A DNA stretch of 64,000 nt, taken from the NCBI GenBank assembly GCA_007570785.1, contig ML661885.1, positions 33,302,589 through 33,366,588 on the forward strand, in the 5' to 3' direction. Shown here in pieces: positions 11,600-22,610 of this stretch. The notes under the pieces are model-generated. The model saw only the letters and a program-made list of their open reading frames with translations, ran no database searches and had not been told where the DNA came from. Made by a program: the position numbers and the translations under genes. Positions within the stretch are counted from its first letter, which is position 1, and each line of letters begins with the position of its first letter. The stretch is from Antilocapra americana. Taxonomy: Eukaryota > Chordata > Mammalia > Artiodactyla > Antilocapridae.

Positions 11600-13269
11600 T
11601 CTTTCTAGTATTTTTAGCACTGTTATTGAAAAAAAAAGAGAAAGATACTATTATATGTGAGTGAGAATAACAAAGTCTACAATAACAGCCTGTAACTGTT
11701 GTTATAAAAATTATGGTCTATAATCCCCTAAATTTTTTTACAGTTATTAACGATGAGTGTAATTTCCTCACTGTTTGTAGGCTGGGTGACAATAACAAAT
11801 TAAATGCAAGACTGCAGAGGTATTCCATAAGGATGCCTTCCTGACCCATTATTTTTGCAACACTGGGAAAAGCCATGGTAGATTTGGTGTTGATCCTGCT
11901 TTTCCCCTGGACAGAGTCAGTTCTGGCCTGCTCTATCTCTCATTATTGTGATGACGGCCCTATCCAGATGCTAAATACTCAAGAGACACTCCAGTACAGT
12001 ATTAAACACTCTGAACACTTCATCCCCAAAGAATGTAGCATTCCAAGAGAAAACAGGCCTCCTTCTGACACCAGTAAAATTGTGAAGGTGTGTGCTAAAT
12101 CAGGCATCAAAATGAGAGGCCTCAAATTCTTAAATGTGCTCTGCCCCTTACAGTGAGCTCCTGCCCTTCTCTTTCCAAAATAGAAACAGTCATATATTTT
12201 AAATAATGATACTAAAGCTTGCAAATACACATCAGGAGAAACAACTGTAAAATATGTTCAACTATAAAGTGTTTCAATCACCTACTATGCAGTTAAGAAG
12301 GCTGTTCTAGATGGGAATCAGAATAAATAGAGATGTTCACCAACAAACTGTGTGGAATATCTTAAGCCCCTTGAGGTGATTTATATTGAGAGGATGTGCA
12401 GGAATGATTTGTCTTAACCACTTGTCTTAATGGTTTCTTCCATTTTCTTTCATTCATTTTCTTTCTTTTCCTCCCTCCCTCTCTTCTTTTCTGTCTCCTT
12501 CCTTTCACACACAAGTTTTTAATTCTTAATATACCATTTACTTGAAACATCAACTTTCTAAAGAAATACAAATTTTTTTAAATCTAAAATAATGACTTTT
12601 ACCTATATCAAAGAAAACAAAACAATGGCTTGTTTTTCAAACAATTAGATTTGGTTATAAGCTAGAAGTATTTTCCCATTAAAAATTAAACCTATTTCAA
12701 CCAGAAATATATAAAACATTGTTTCTAAAACGACCAGTGCTTAGTTTTCTAACAAAAATGTGAAATAATCTGCCTGAGAATAATGGAAATATATAAATTA
12801 TGACTACTAATATTAACTACAATTTACTAAACATTAGATTTACTTATTTTGCTAAAGAAATATATGATTCCTAGTATTTTTGTTCCTCTTACTTTTTACT
12901 GAAATAATGTGAAGTAAAGAAGTGTATGCCTCAATGAATTTTTACATCCATGATCCACCAGCCAGATCAAGATAGAGAACACTTAAAAGATTATGTTTCC
13001 CTCAATTTTGGGTATATAAGTCTCTCCCTGAAGATGTAGACTAAAATGTAGATACATAGGCCACATTCGCAGAGACTCAATAATGATAATCTGGGATAGG
13101 GTCCCTAAGACTGCGTATTAAATAAACTCCTCTACTTGGAGAATCTTTGCCCTTGAAGGAAGCCTAACTTGAATCACGACTCTAAAAGTTCCACTACTCT
13201 CAACTTCAAAGAAAATTTTTTTTAGGAAATCTAGGTGTTTTTTTTTTTACTGAGGAAGAACATAGATAG
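11600..13269. other. Unassigned intergenic sequence
   Basis: About 1.7 kb without a supported gene. A 93-codon frame at 11875-12156 resembles nothing I know. A CT-rich run lies at 12437-12505. A short stretch near 12900-12985 (ttttacatccatgatccacc, cagatcaagatagagaacac) looks like an old L1 remnant. Confidence 0.45.
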
Positions 13270-13408
13270 GACTTAGCTGCTGCTGCTAAGTCGCTTCAGT
13301 CGTGACCGACTCTGTGCAACCCCATGGACAGCAGCCCACCAGGCTCCTCTGTCCATGGAATTCTCCAGGCAAGAGTACTAGAGTGGGTTGCCATTGCCTT
13401 CTCCAGAC
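13270..13408 (-). mobile_element. Bov-A monomer
   Basis: Reverse-oriented single Bov-A unit (ctgctgctgctaagtcgctt ... gttgccattgccttctccag), equal to one half of Bov-A2. Confidence 0.88.
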
Positions 13409-13963
13409 ATTTGGTATCCTTGTGTAATTTTTAAGTTTTAGTGTTATTTTCTCTTTTTTTGAGGCAGAGTCTCCCAAATTAAGTTTTTATCAATCCACGA
13501 CAAAATGAATAGTTTCAGTCCCTAGTGAATATATCCTAGTAATATATCCTTTCTGTAGAAAATTTTCAAAGAATGGGAAAACTTAAGTCAAGAACACTAA
13601 ACCATTATTTATATAGTGATTTATCTTTTTCCAGTGCTTTTCTGTGTAGTTTTTTTAGCAAGAATATATACGTGTGTGTATAGATGTGTGTATATAAATT
13701 GAATCTGCCATTACCACCTGATTTTTCTCCAGCACTTTGCAACATTATTAAAAACTATTTCAATGCAGTTTTATTTAATAGAATGTTCTAACTTTTGAAA
13801 GCATCATAATTTATTACTCTATTTAAAATTTTAAACATAGACATTGTTTCTACTTTTTAAAAATGTAAACACTGTGATGAATATTTTTGTACACATTTTA
13901 AAATTTAATTAAAAATATTTCTTTAAGATAGATTGTAAAGAAAAAAAATGATATGGAGGGTAT
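13409..13963. other. Unassigned AT-rich intergenic sequence
   Basis: Nothing recognised beyond a short TG/TA-rich patch near 13668-13695. Confidence 0.45.
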
Positions 13964-13974
13964 AAGCATTTTTA

Positions 13975-14199
13975 GAGCTTCCCAGGTGGCACTAGTGGTA
14001 AAGAACCTGCCTGCCAATGCAGGAGCCACAGGAGACTCAGGTTCAATCCTTGAGTCAGGAAGATCCCCTGGAGGAGGATGTGGCAACCCACTCCAATATT
14101 CTTGCCTGGAAAATCCCATGGACAGAAAAGGCTGGCAGGCTGCAGTCCATAGGATTGCCCAGAGTCAGACACAACTGAAGTGACTCTACACATGCACGC
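13975..14199 (+). mobile_element. Bov-tA SINE
   Basis: Full-length head and body (gcttcccaggtggcactagt ... gtcagacacaactgaagtga). A perfect 11-bp duplication aagcattttta lies at 13964-13974 and 14200-14210. Confidence 0.93.
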
Positions 14200-14224
14200 A
14201 AGCATTTTTAAGGCTTCTGATATA

Positions 14225-14700
14225 TATTGTGATTCAGTTATCTACTGCTATATAACAAAATCTCCAGAGCTTACTGGCTTAAAATAAAATCATTTATTAT
14301 TTAGATATATAGTATTGGCTGAGTTCACTCATGCAGCTGCATTGAGCTGAAAGCTTGACTGAGGCTAAAATGTCTAAAATGGCTTCACTTATGTATTTGG
14401 GATCTTAGCTGGGGTAGATGGAATACCTGGGGACTGATTTAACCTGTTTCTGCATAGTCTCTCATCATTAAGTAGTCTAGCTTGAACTTATTTATATCAT
14501 AGCTGGATCCCCAAAGAGTAAAAGTGAAAACTGCCAGGCTTCTTTGTACCTAGAAGCCAAAGCAAGTCATGGCACCAACCCAGATTTAAGGAGAAGAGAA
14601 ACAGATTCTACTTTTTAATGGAAAACCTCCAAAATCATGTTGCAGAAGGGCATGTGGGGTTGAAGGTATTGCTGCAATCATCTTTGGAAACAATGATCAC
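14225..14700 (+). mobile_element. Ancient MER-type repeat (family uncertain)
   Basis: Recognisable old mammalian pattern: cagttatctactgctatata, gagcttactggcttaaaata, gttcactcatgcagctgcat, gtcatggcaccaacccagat. Family not resolved. Confidence 0.4.
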
Positions 14701-14796
14701 CTATTGCCATATTATTATTTTATAAAGCATAGATTTATTATAAAAAATATATGTAATACATACTAACATCATATTGGTATATATTAAAAAGAAAGA

Positions 14797-15375
14797 GCCA
14801 CGTGTACCCCAATGTTCATTGCTGCATTGTTTACAATAGCCAGGACATGGAAGCAACCTAGATGCCCATCAACTGATGAATGGATAAGAAAGCTGTGGTA
14901 CATATACACAATGGAATATTACTCAGCATTAAAAAAAAATTCATTTGAAGCAATTCTACTCAGATGGACGAAACTGGAGCCCATTATCCAGAGTGAAGTA
15001 AGCCAGAAGCAAAAACAACAATACAGTATATTAACGCATATATATGGAATTTAGAAAGACGGTAACGAGAACCCAACATACGAGACAGCAAAAGGAACGC
15101 AGATGTATAGAATAGACTCGTGGATTTTGTGGATGAGGGTAAGGGTGGGATGATATGGGAGAAGGGCATTGAAGCATGTTAATTTTCATATGTCTAATCA
15201 ATCGCCAGCCCAGGACTGATGCTCGGGGCTGGTGCAGCGAGATTTCCCAGCGGGGGGGGAGGGAAGAGGGAGGGGGGTTCCGGAGGGGAAGCATATGTAA
15301 ACCCATGGTGATATCATGACAATGTATGGCAAAAACAATTAAAAAAAATAAATTAAAAAAAAATTTTAAAAAAAA
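14797..15375 (+). mobile_element. L1 3' end, relatively young ruminant copy
   Basis: Well-preserved ORF2 C-terminus (frame at 14812: TWKQPRCPSTDEWIRKLWYI, then YSALKKNSFEAILLRWTKLE), followed by a G-rich polypurine tract in the 3'UTR (15248-15290), tgtatggcaaaaacaattaa and an A-rich tail. 5'-truncated. It is better preserved than the L1 remnant that follows it. Confidence 0.88.
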
Positions 15376-15377
15376 AG

Positions 15378-15810
15378 TGTCAGCAAGGATCTATAACAAT
15401 AATAACTTTCATATACTCCTGATATGGGGATAATCCTGATGCTCACTTTACAAAACAATTTGGCCTTAATTGCCAAAGGTCATAGGTATATACCCTGATG
15501 AAATAGGCATACAGATGGGCCCTTATATGTATAATAAGGTTCATAGTATCATCATTCATAGGTCATTACATCCTCAAACTGAAAATAACCCTAAAGTTCA
15601 CTGACTCTAGAACAGATTTTAAGAAAATGTGGAATATTAACGAACAATGAAAATGAACAAACTATACTCACAGCAATATAGATGAATCCTCCAAACATAG
15701 TGTTGAATATAAAATATGAGTCATAAAATGATTCATGTAATTTGATTTCATTTATGTTAAGTTCAAAAACAAGCAAAAGTAAACTATGTTGTTTAGGGAT
15801 GCATACATAA
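15378..15810 (+). mobile_element. Old L1 ORF2 remnant
   Basis: Decayed L1 (gtgtcagcaaggatctataa, caaaacaatttggccttaat, atagatgaatcctccaaaca). The younger L1 above abuts or inserted into it. Confidence 0.6.
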
Positions 15811-15879
15811 ATAATCAAACTATAAAGAGCAGAGAAATGTTTACTATATTAAAGTCAAAGAATGAGTTTGTTCTAGTAA

Positions 15880-16293
15880 GGGGGAAGGAGGATGGAGAGT
15901 AGCATCCAGGTAGAGGAAAAAGAATAACTGAGTGACAGAATGAAGTTGACTGGATTTGAGGAATTCAAAGGAAGCCCGTGAGAAACAGGAAGAACAAGAA
16001 CTCAGAGCCCAATGTAAGGATTTTCAGACTTCATGCTAAGAGAAACGAAAAACCACTGATTGGCTGTAAGTAATATGATCAGGTTTTCATTTTCAAAGAG
16101 CTATTTTGTCTGTCATACATAAAACAGATTTGAGAAAATCAAAAATGCATACAGGAATAATATTAGGAATCAATGTAAATGGCTTCAGGTGAGAGATAAT
16201 AATGTTGCAAATGGTACAGTGAGAATGGATAAAAAAAAGGATGGATCCGAGATGGGCTTGGTGGGTGGAATTAAGAAGACTTGAAGATTAGGG
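15880..16293 (+). mobile_element. Old mammalian interspersed repeat (family uncertain)
   Basis: Contains ttcagacttcatgctaagag, taatatgatcaggttttcat, a pattern shared with the repeats at 16820-17260 and 34751-35760. I recognise the family pattern but not its name. Confidence 0.4.
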
Positions 16294-16462
16294 GCACATC
16301 CCTGGCAGTCCAGTGGCGGAAACTTTGCCTTTCAATGCAAGGAGCCGTGGGTTCCATCCCTGATCAGGGAGCTGGGATCCCACATGCCTTGCAAAAAACC
16401 AAAACATAAAACAGAGACAATATTGTAAGAAATTCAATAAAGACGTTAAAAAAAAAGACTAT
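16294..16462 (+). mobile_element. CHR-type SINE
   Basis: tRNA-derived head (cacatccctggcagtccagt, ggttccatccctgatcaggg) and A-rich tail. Flanked by gattaggg at 16286-16293 and 16463-16470. Confidence 0.85.
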
Positions 16463-16819
16463 GATTAGGGAGTTCAAAAAACAGAATGAGTTAGCATGAT
16501 TCCTATTTTCTGGCATGATCAGCAAGGTGCCATTGACCAAGAAAGGGGACATTAAGGGAGTTCGGTCTTGATTTGGATTCCTGGGAGACACAGAAGTGCA
16601 GATGTTACCTAAGCAGGTAAATAAATTATTTGGAGCTCAGACTGAGCTAGAAAAAGAAATTTGATCTCCTGTCTTTTAATGCACCATGGTAGTAAATGAT
16701 ATAGAGCATACCTGATGTACCAAGAGCAGATAAAATGTCTCAGAAAGGACAGACAGAAGCAAAAAACAATGAAAATGATAATATTATCTATGTGCGGGAC
16801 ACTATACATGATTGCAGGA

Positions 16820-17260
16820 TCACAAAGGTAAGCTATGGTGTCTAGTTTACCATGAAGTGGAAGAAACAGACACTCAGATTATACAAATCTTACCTAGTAA
16901 ATGATAAGAACTAAAAGATAACTCTAAGATCCCAGAGGAGGGCAGTTAAGTCTGGAAACCTGAATAAGAATCAGGAATAAGGGGAAAGGTGGAAAAGGCA
17001 TTCCAAGCAGAAGCAATAGGATGTACAAAAGCATTGAGTCCTGAAACAACGTGGTGTATGTGCATAATCACAAGCAGGCTAGTAGCATTCATGCATTGGA
17101 TTTGAAGTTTATGCAACAGGAGGTCAGACAAAAGAGAGAGAAAAGCTCAATGATGGACGGTTTATACGTCCTCCTAAGAAGTTTAGGGTTTATTGGGTAG
17201 AAACAGAGAGTGTATATTCCTATGTTTGGGACACTGCTTAGACCAAGCATGAAGGCTGAG
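16820..17260 (+). mobile_element. Old mammalian interspersed repeat (family uncertain)
   Basis: Shares with 34751-35760 the style gcattccaagcagaagcaat, ggatgtacaaaagcattgag and gaagtttagggtttattggg. Decayed. Confidence 0.4.
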
Positions 17261-17603
17261 GGCAAAGCTGAATACAGCAAAGCTGGTTAGGAAAGAAATA
17301 AGCTGCTACATGTATGGGAAATGGTGATAGGGCTAAAGAGGTAAGCAACATATTTGATAAATATTTAAGTTTACTCTTAATGCAAGGAGCCTGTGTGAGG
17401 TTGTACCTGCTTGGTTCCAGGTTTCTCCCAGCTTTAAACGCAGTTGTCAGGTATATGAAAGATGGCAGAAGCCTAGGTTTAAAATTTTTTAATTTCTACA
17501 AAACAAAAATGAAAAACCAGCAACCAGTAACAAATAACCACTACATAAGCACAGCAACTACATGGAGAGGCTAAAGCACCTGGGTAACATTTACCACAAA
17601 GCT
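17261..17603. other. Unassigned intergenic sequence
   Basis: An 86-codon frame at 17314-17574 has no recognisable similarity and no gene context; nothing else seen. Confidence 0.4.
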
Positions 17604-17703
17604 GTTGTTTTTTAGTCACTAAGTGTTCCACTCTTTTCCAACCCTATGGCCTGTAGCCCATCAGGCTCCTTTGTCTGTGGGATTCTCCAGGCAAGAATAC
17701 TGG
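17604..17703 (-). mobile_element. Bov-A fragment
   Basis: Reverse-oriented body (gttgttttttagtcactaag ... caggcaagaatactgg), ending exactly where the BovB tail begins. Confidence 0.8.
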
Positions 17704-18605
17704 TTATTCAGTCGCTCAGTCATGTCCAACTCTGTGACCCCATAGACTGCAGCACACCAGGCTTCCCTGTCCTTCACCATCTCCCAGAGCTTGCTCAAAC
17801 TCATGTCCATTGAGTCAGTGAGGCCATCCAACCATCCCATCCTCTGTCGTCCCCTTCTCCTTCTGCCTTCTCTTTCCCAGCATCAGGGTCTTTTCCAATG
17901 AGTTGGTTCATAGCATCAGGTGGCCAGAGTATGGGAGTTTCAGCTTCAGCATCAGTCCTTCCAATGAATAGTCAGGGCTGATTTCCTTATGATTGACTGG
18001 TTTGATCTCCATGCAGATCGCCAAGGGACTCTCAAGAGTTTTATTCAACACCAAGTTCAAAAGCAATCAATTCTTTTGTGCTCAGCTTTATTTATGGTCC
18101 AACTCTCACATCCATACATGACTACTGGAAAAACCACAGCTTTGACATAGCATTTGTCAGCTATGTCTATGCTTTTTAATACACTGTCTAGGTTGGTCAT
18201 AGCTTTTCTTCCAAGGAGCAAACGTCTTTTAATTTCATGGCTGCAGTCACCATCTGCAGTGATTTTGGAGCTCAAGGAAATAGTCTGTTTCCATGTTTCC
18301 CTATCTATTTGCCATGAAGTGATGGGACCAGATGCCGTGATCTTAGTTTTTTTAATGTTGAGGCTGTTAAGGCAGCTTTTTCACTCTCCTCTTTCACTTT
18401 CATCAAGAGTCTCTTTAGTTCCTCTTCGCTTTCTGCCATAAGGGTGGTGTCAACCGCATATCTGATGTTGTTGATATTTCTCCTGGCAATCTTGATTCTA
18501 GTTTGTGCTTCATCCAGCCTGGCATTTTGCATGATGTACTCTCCATATAAGTTAAATAAACAAGGTGACAATATACAGCCTTGACATACTCCTTTCCCAA
18601 TTTTG
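17704..18605 (-). mobile_element. BovB 3' part, antisense
   Basis: About 900 bp of BovB on the minus strand, from the RT segment IGKGVCQGCILSPCLFNLYG (near 18600) through a changed YAVD catalytic box at about 18455, to the 3' tail at 17704. The frame is broken in several places. At 18605 it meets a plus-strand BovB leader. Confidence 0.9.
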
Positions 18606-18611
18606 ACTAAA

Positions 18612-19150
18612 ACCATCTCAAGATGGCAGAGTGGAAGGATGCATGCTCATCTTCTCCTGGGAGAACACCAAAATCACAACTAGCTGCTGAACAACCACCC
18701 ACAAGATAATGTGGGATCCCACTGAAAAAAGATACACCACGTCTAAGGGCAGAGGAGAAGCCACAACAAGACAGTAGAAGGGGCATGATGCATCTAACAT
18801 GAAACCTCAAACCTGCCAGAGATGCAAACAAAGTGTGCAAAGAAAACCTTATGCACACCAAGACCCAGGGAAAGGAGCAGTGACCTCCACAAGAGACTGC
18901 ACCAGACCTGCCTTTGGGTATTTGAGTGTCTCCTGTGGAGGTATGAGTCAGCAGTGGTCTGCCGCAGAAACAGGGGCTCTGGCAGCAGCAGTCCTGGGAG
19001 GTGCAGTATGCTGGTATAAGTACTTTTGAAGGAGGGCTCCACTACTGCCATTACCCCTACCATAGTTTAGCCTCAGGCCAAACTACAGGGAGGGAACACA
19101 GTCCCACCATCAGCAGAAAGTTGGGTTCAAGATTTACTGAGCATGGCCCC
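18612..19150 (+). mobile_element. BovB 5' leader, part 1
   Basis: Starts agatggcagagtggaaggat and continues with the long non-coding leader I associate with full-length BovB (caccaaaatcacaactagct, gctgaacaaccacccacaag). The association is supported by this window: at 30,640-30,970 similar leader sequence runs straight into BovB coding sequence. The part continues at 19463 after a nested insertion. I considered an L1 5'UTR instead. Confidence 0.7.
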
Positions 19151-19447
19151 TAAAGGAAATCAGTCCTAAATATCCATTGCAAGAGCTGATACTGAAGCTG
19201 AAGCTCCAATACTTTGGCCACCTGATGAGAAGAACTGACTTATTGGAAAAGACCCTGATGCTGGGAAAGAGTGAAGGCAGGAGGAGAAGGGGACGACAGA
19301 GGATGAGATGATTGGATGGCATCACCAACTTGATGGACATGAGTTTGAGCAAACTCTGAGAGTTGGTGATAGACAGGGAAGCCGCACATGCTGCAATCCA
19401 TGGGGTCGCAAAGAGTCAGACAGGACTGAGTGACTGGACTGAACTGA
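19151..19447 (+). mobile_element. BovB 3' tail nested in the leader
   Basis: A 5'-truncated ~300-bp BovB end (ggaaatcagtcctaaatatc ... gactggactgaactgaactga), including the short tail repeats typical of BovB. Flanked by actgagcatggcccc (19136-19150) and actgagcatggtccc (19448-19462), a 15-bp duplication with one mismatch. Confidence 0.88.
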
Positions 19448-19462
19448 ACTGAGCATGGTCCC

Positions 19463-19768
19463 ACCCACCAGAGCAAGACCCAGTTCTCCCCACAGTCAGT
19501 CCGTCCCATCAGGAAGCTTCCACAAGCCTCTTATCCTCATCCATCAGAGGGAAGACAGAATGAAAACCAAACTAACCAAATTGACGACATGGATGGCAGC
19601 CTTGTCTAACTCAATGAAACTATGAGCCATGCTGTGCAGGGCCACCCAAGACAAATGGGTCATGGGTGGAGAGTTCTGACAAAATGTGGTCCACTGGAGA
19701 AGGGGATGGTAAACCAATTCAGCATTCTTACCTTGAGAATCCCATGAATAGTATGAAAAAGCAAAAAG
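19463..19768 (+). mobile_element. BovB 5' leader, part 2
   Basis: Resumes the leader (acccaccagagcaagaccca, caggaagcttccacaagcct, ggtccactggagaaggggat, atagtatgaaaaagcaaaaa). It ends where a Bov-A type fragment begins. Confidence 0.7.
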
Positions 19769-19893
19769 AATATTGGAGTGGTATGCTATTTCCTCCTCCA
19801 GGGGATCTTCCCCACATAGGAGTCAAACCAGCATCTCCTGCGGATCCTGCATTGGGGGCACATTCTTTACCATTGAACCACCTGTAAAGCCCC
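19769..19893 (-). mobile_element. Bov-tA fragment
   Basis: Reverse-oriented partial Bov-tA (atattggagtggtatgctat ... attctttaccattgaaccac); most of the body is missing. Confidence 0.75.
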
Positions 19894-20417
19894 AAAATAC
19901 AAATGGGTATGGCCACAACAGTCACAGATTCTCAGAATTCTGTGCTGGAGGAAGGAAGCTGGCGGGCTAAGGCTGCAAAGCAGTGGAACTCAGTTGCGGG
20001 CAGGTGTGCCTGGCCATTAGGAGTGCGAGGCTCACAGCACAGCAGCAACAGTCCCATCAACAGGGCAGTGGGCGAGTTAGCATGTGCTTTGTTGGCTCCG
20101 CCCCCACCTGCCGCTCCTGAGCAGGACTGCAGGGGTCGGAGCAGCTGAGCCATTCAGTGACTCCAAAACCTGAGACTGGCTGGTGCTCATAGGAGACGCA
20201 GTAAAGAAGGAGAAGCCTCCAAGAGTAGAATCAGTCTCAGCAGCATCTGAACAAGTAGGACAAAGTAAAGGAAGTTCCAGGGCGTAGGAAATAGGGCCAG
20301 GGCATTCCAGAGAGCAAGACACCAAGCTTTTGACAACTGCACAAAAGCCAACAGAAGAGGGAGCATGCTGCAGTTGGAGAAGCTTTTCTCCACCGTCTCA
20401 CTGTAAAAAGGCGAGGA
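19894..20417. other. CpG-rich segment of unknown origin
   Basis: About 520 bp with clearly higher G+C and more CpG than its surroundings, including a GC box (ccgcccccac, 20098-20107). Open frames exist on both strands (for example 82 codons at 20077-20325 minus and 81 at 19903-20148 plus), but none resembles a protein I know. It could be an LTR or ERV piece, a retroposed GC-rich exon or UTR, or an unlisted retrotransposon leader. Confidence 0.4.
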
Positions 20418-20550
20418 GGGGTGGGGTGGGGACACAGACACAGACACAGACACACACAGACACACAGACACACAGACACACACACACACCCTGTAAGGGG
20501 TGGGGTGGGGACACAGACACAGACACAGACACACACACACACCCTGTAAG
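20418..20550. repeat. Duplicated CACAGA microsatellite module
   Basis: Two copies of a composite unit: ggggtggggtggggacacag, then (CACAGA/CACA)n, then accctgtaag. The first runs about 20414-20494 and the second about 20495-20550, with the second array shorter. The long frames here (up to 127 codons) are low-complexity artefacts. Confidence 0.9.
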
Positions 20551-20559
20551 CCCCCACTC

Positions 20560-20918
20560 CCCAACCCGATTTTCCATAGAAATGAGCATGAGGAAAGTAT
20601 CCAGGGAAAATCTCATACAAAATTTATTATAAGAAAAAATAAGGAGCAAACTAGCATCCTTACAGGCGGGAAAAGCAGACCAGGAAGATGTGCCCACAAA
20701 AGTGCCCCAACTACAACCTACTGTTTCGAAACAAACCTGAGAGTCATTAAGCAAATGATTCAAGATGTGAAAGGACATCATAAATCAGAATTAGAAAGGC
20801 TCAGCATTGAGGTGACAGAACCCAGAAAAGAATTAATTAGCTTATTAATTAAGAAGAATTAGGTTAATGAATGCCTTAAGAGTAATAGAAAATGAAAATG
20901 GAAGTTTTTCATTTTAAA
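20560..20918 (+). other. Coiled-coil-like coding remnant, possibly from a retroelement
   Basis: The plus frame near 20740-20860 reads VIKQMIQDVKGHHKSELERL and then SIEVTEPRKELISLLIKKN, with heptad-like spacing reminiscent of a LINE ORF1 coiled coil. Family not identified. It follows the CpG-rich segment in the same direction. Confidence 0.35.
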
Positions 20919-20928
20919 AGAGAAATTA

Positions 20929-21057
20929 GAGAATTCTCTGGCAGTCCAGTGATTAGGACTCAGTGCTTTCATGGCTGTGGCCCGGGTTCAATCCATGATC
21001 AGGGAACTAAGATCCTGAAAGCAGTATGGCTCAGCCAAAAACAAAAGAGAGAGAGAG
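20929..21057 (+). mobile_element. CHR-type SINE
   Basis: Head gaattctctggcagtccagt, box-B-like gggttcaatccatgatcagg, tail ending in a (GA)n run. Flanked by agagaaatta at 20919-20928 and 21058-21067. Confidence 0.88.
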
Positions 21058-21223
21058 AGAGAAATTATTATAAAAATATGAATGAAATGAAGAAATAGAT
21101 TTTAAAAAAGTGAATCTAATAAACAGATCTGTTCTGGCAACGACTAGGAGCCCTGCTTTTTTACCTGTTGCTCCATCTTTATATCTTGTGGCCCCACTCA
21201 GGTCTTGTTACATGGCAAGTATA

Positions 21224-21439
21224 CAATTATTGTTGTTTAGTTGCTCAGTCGTGTTGGACTCTTTTTGCAACCCCATGGACTATAGACCGCCAAGCTCCTC
21301 TGTCCATGGGATTTTCCAGGCAAGAATACTGGAGTGGGTTGCCATGCCCTTCTCCAGGGGATCTTCCCAACCCGGGGATCAAAACACTGTCTCCTGCTTG
21401 GCAGGCAGATTCATTACATCTGAGCCACCTGGGAAGCAC
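21224..21439 (-). mobile_element. Bov-tA SINE
   Basis: Reverse-oriented copy (tgttgtttagttgctcagtc ... tgagccacctgggaagc). Duplication caagtata at 21216-21223 and 21440-21447. Overlapping 112- and 139-codon frames are SINE artefacts. Confidence 0.9.
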
Positions 21440-21447
21440 CAAGTATA

Positions 21448-21883
21448 GAATACCTTTGTTAAATAAATGGTGCTTAACTACTATGACAACTCCTTATTCC
21501 CCATCTCCAGGACTCAGAGGAGTCTTCAAAGGTAAGAATACAACTAATTCACCTCTCTTCCTCCATGGCATTGAGTTAATTTTCTAAAGTCACCTAGGAG
21601 AATAAAAAAGGGGAGATCTCCCTTTCAGAGATGAAATACCAGGACTCAGAGCATTTTTTTTCTTGTTTTTTCCTTTTTCAGTAGTTCTACTTCTCCTGTA
21701 CCCACTGTGTCCTGGTATGTAAGCAGACTTTTCTATCTGGTAAGAAATTTTAAGGATAGAGACATTCACTTGGCCTAAATCACACATATTAATTCATTCA
21801 AAATTTCATTCAGCAAATAGTTATTGGGCAGTAATGAACAAGACCAAAGATTTGTTTCCTGCTTTCATGGAATTACCATGAGC
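21448..21883. other. Unassigned intergenic sequence
   Basis: No recognised feature apart from a TTTTC-rich run near 21655-21678. Confidence 0.4.
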
Positions 21884-22116
21884 TGAGAAGGATGTGGCTT
21901 CCCCGCTGGCACTAGTGGTAAAGAACCTGCCTGCCAATGCAGGAGATGCAAGAGACACAGGTTTGATCCCTTGGTTGGGAAGATCCCCTGGAGTAGGGCA
22001 TGGGGACCCACTCAAGTATTCTTGCCTGGAGACACCCTTGGACAGAGGAGCCTGATAGGCTACAATCCATAGGGTCACATAGAGTCAGACACAACTGAAG
22101 CAACTTAGTATGCACA
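21884..22116 (+). mobile_element. Bov-tA SINE
   Basis: Full-length copy (gcttccccgctggcactagt ... cacaactgaagcaacttagt). Short flanking catgagc at 21877-21883 and 22117-22123 is a possible but weak duplication. Confidence 0.88.
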
Positions 22117-22284
22117 CATGAGCAGAATGTAAAGCTGAACAACAACACAGACTGTGATAAGCATTGGGAGGGAAGTTAACAAGGTGAGGTAATGTTGGAG
22201 GGAATTATTCTCAACAGGAATATCAGGGAAGACCTCTCCAACCACATGCATAGTCTCAAATCATCTGGAAAGGTGGATAATATT

Positions 22285-22506
22285 TTTCTTATATATTTAT
22301 TTATTTGGCTGCAATGGATCCTAGGTGCAGCATGTGGGATCTTTCATTGCATAATGCAGGATCTTTCATTCCAGTGCAAGGCATCTCTAGTGGGCTTCAT
22401 TGCTGCGCTGCATGTCAGATCTCATTTCCCTGGCCAGGGATCAAACCCACATCCCCTGCCCTGAAAGGCAGATTCATAACTATTGGACCACCAGGGAAGT
22501 CCCAGT
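22285..22506 (-). mobile_element. CHR-type SINE
   Basis: Reverse-oriented longer variant (tttatttatttggctgcaat ... ttggaccaccagggaagtcc). A perfect 11-bp duplication tggataatatt lies at 22274-22284 and 22507-22517. Confidence 0.92.
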
Positions 22507-22610
22507 TGGATAATATTAAGATATTTAAGTGCTTTCACATGAACCCCAGTTGCTGTTCTACTCCAAGGGCCTTCTTTCCATTACATCATTTTCTTCAAAA
22601 GGTACATGGG

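Noticed and set aside
11875..12156. 93-codon open frame beginning MVDLVLILLF
   Set aside because: No recognised domain, no promoter or splice context, and frames of this length are expected by chance in 64 kb.
20187..20781. Several frames of 100-127 codons rich in CVCVSV or HTDTQT
   Set aside because: They are translations of the CACAGA microsatellite in different frames, not proteins.
21110..21587. Overlapping frames of 112 and 139 codons
   Set aside because: Both lie across a reverse-oriented Bov-tA SINE. The repeated pattern FSRQEYWSGLP occurs at many SINE copies in this window.
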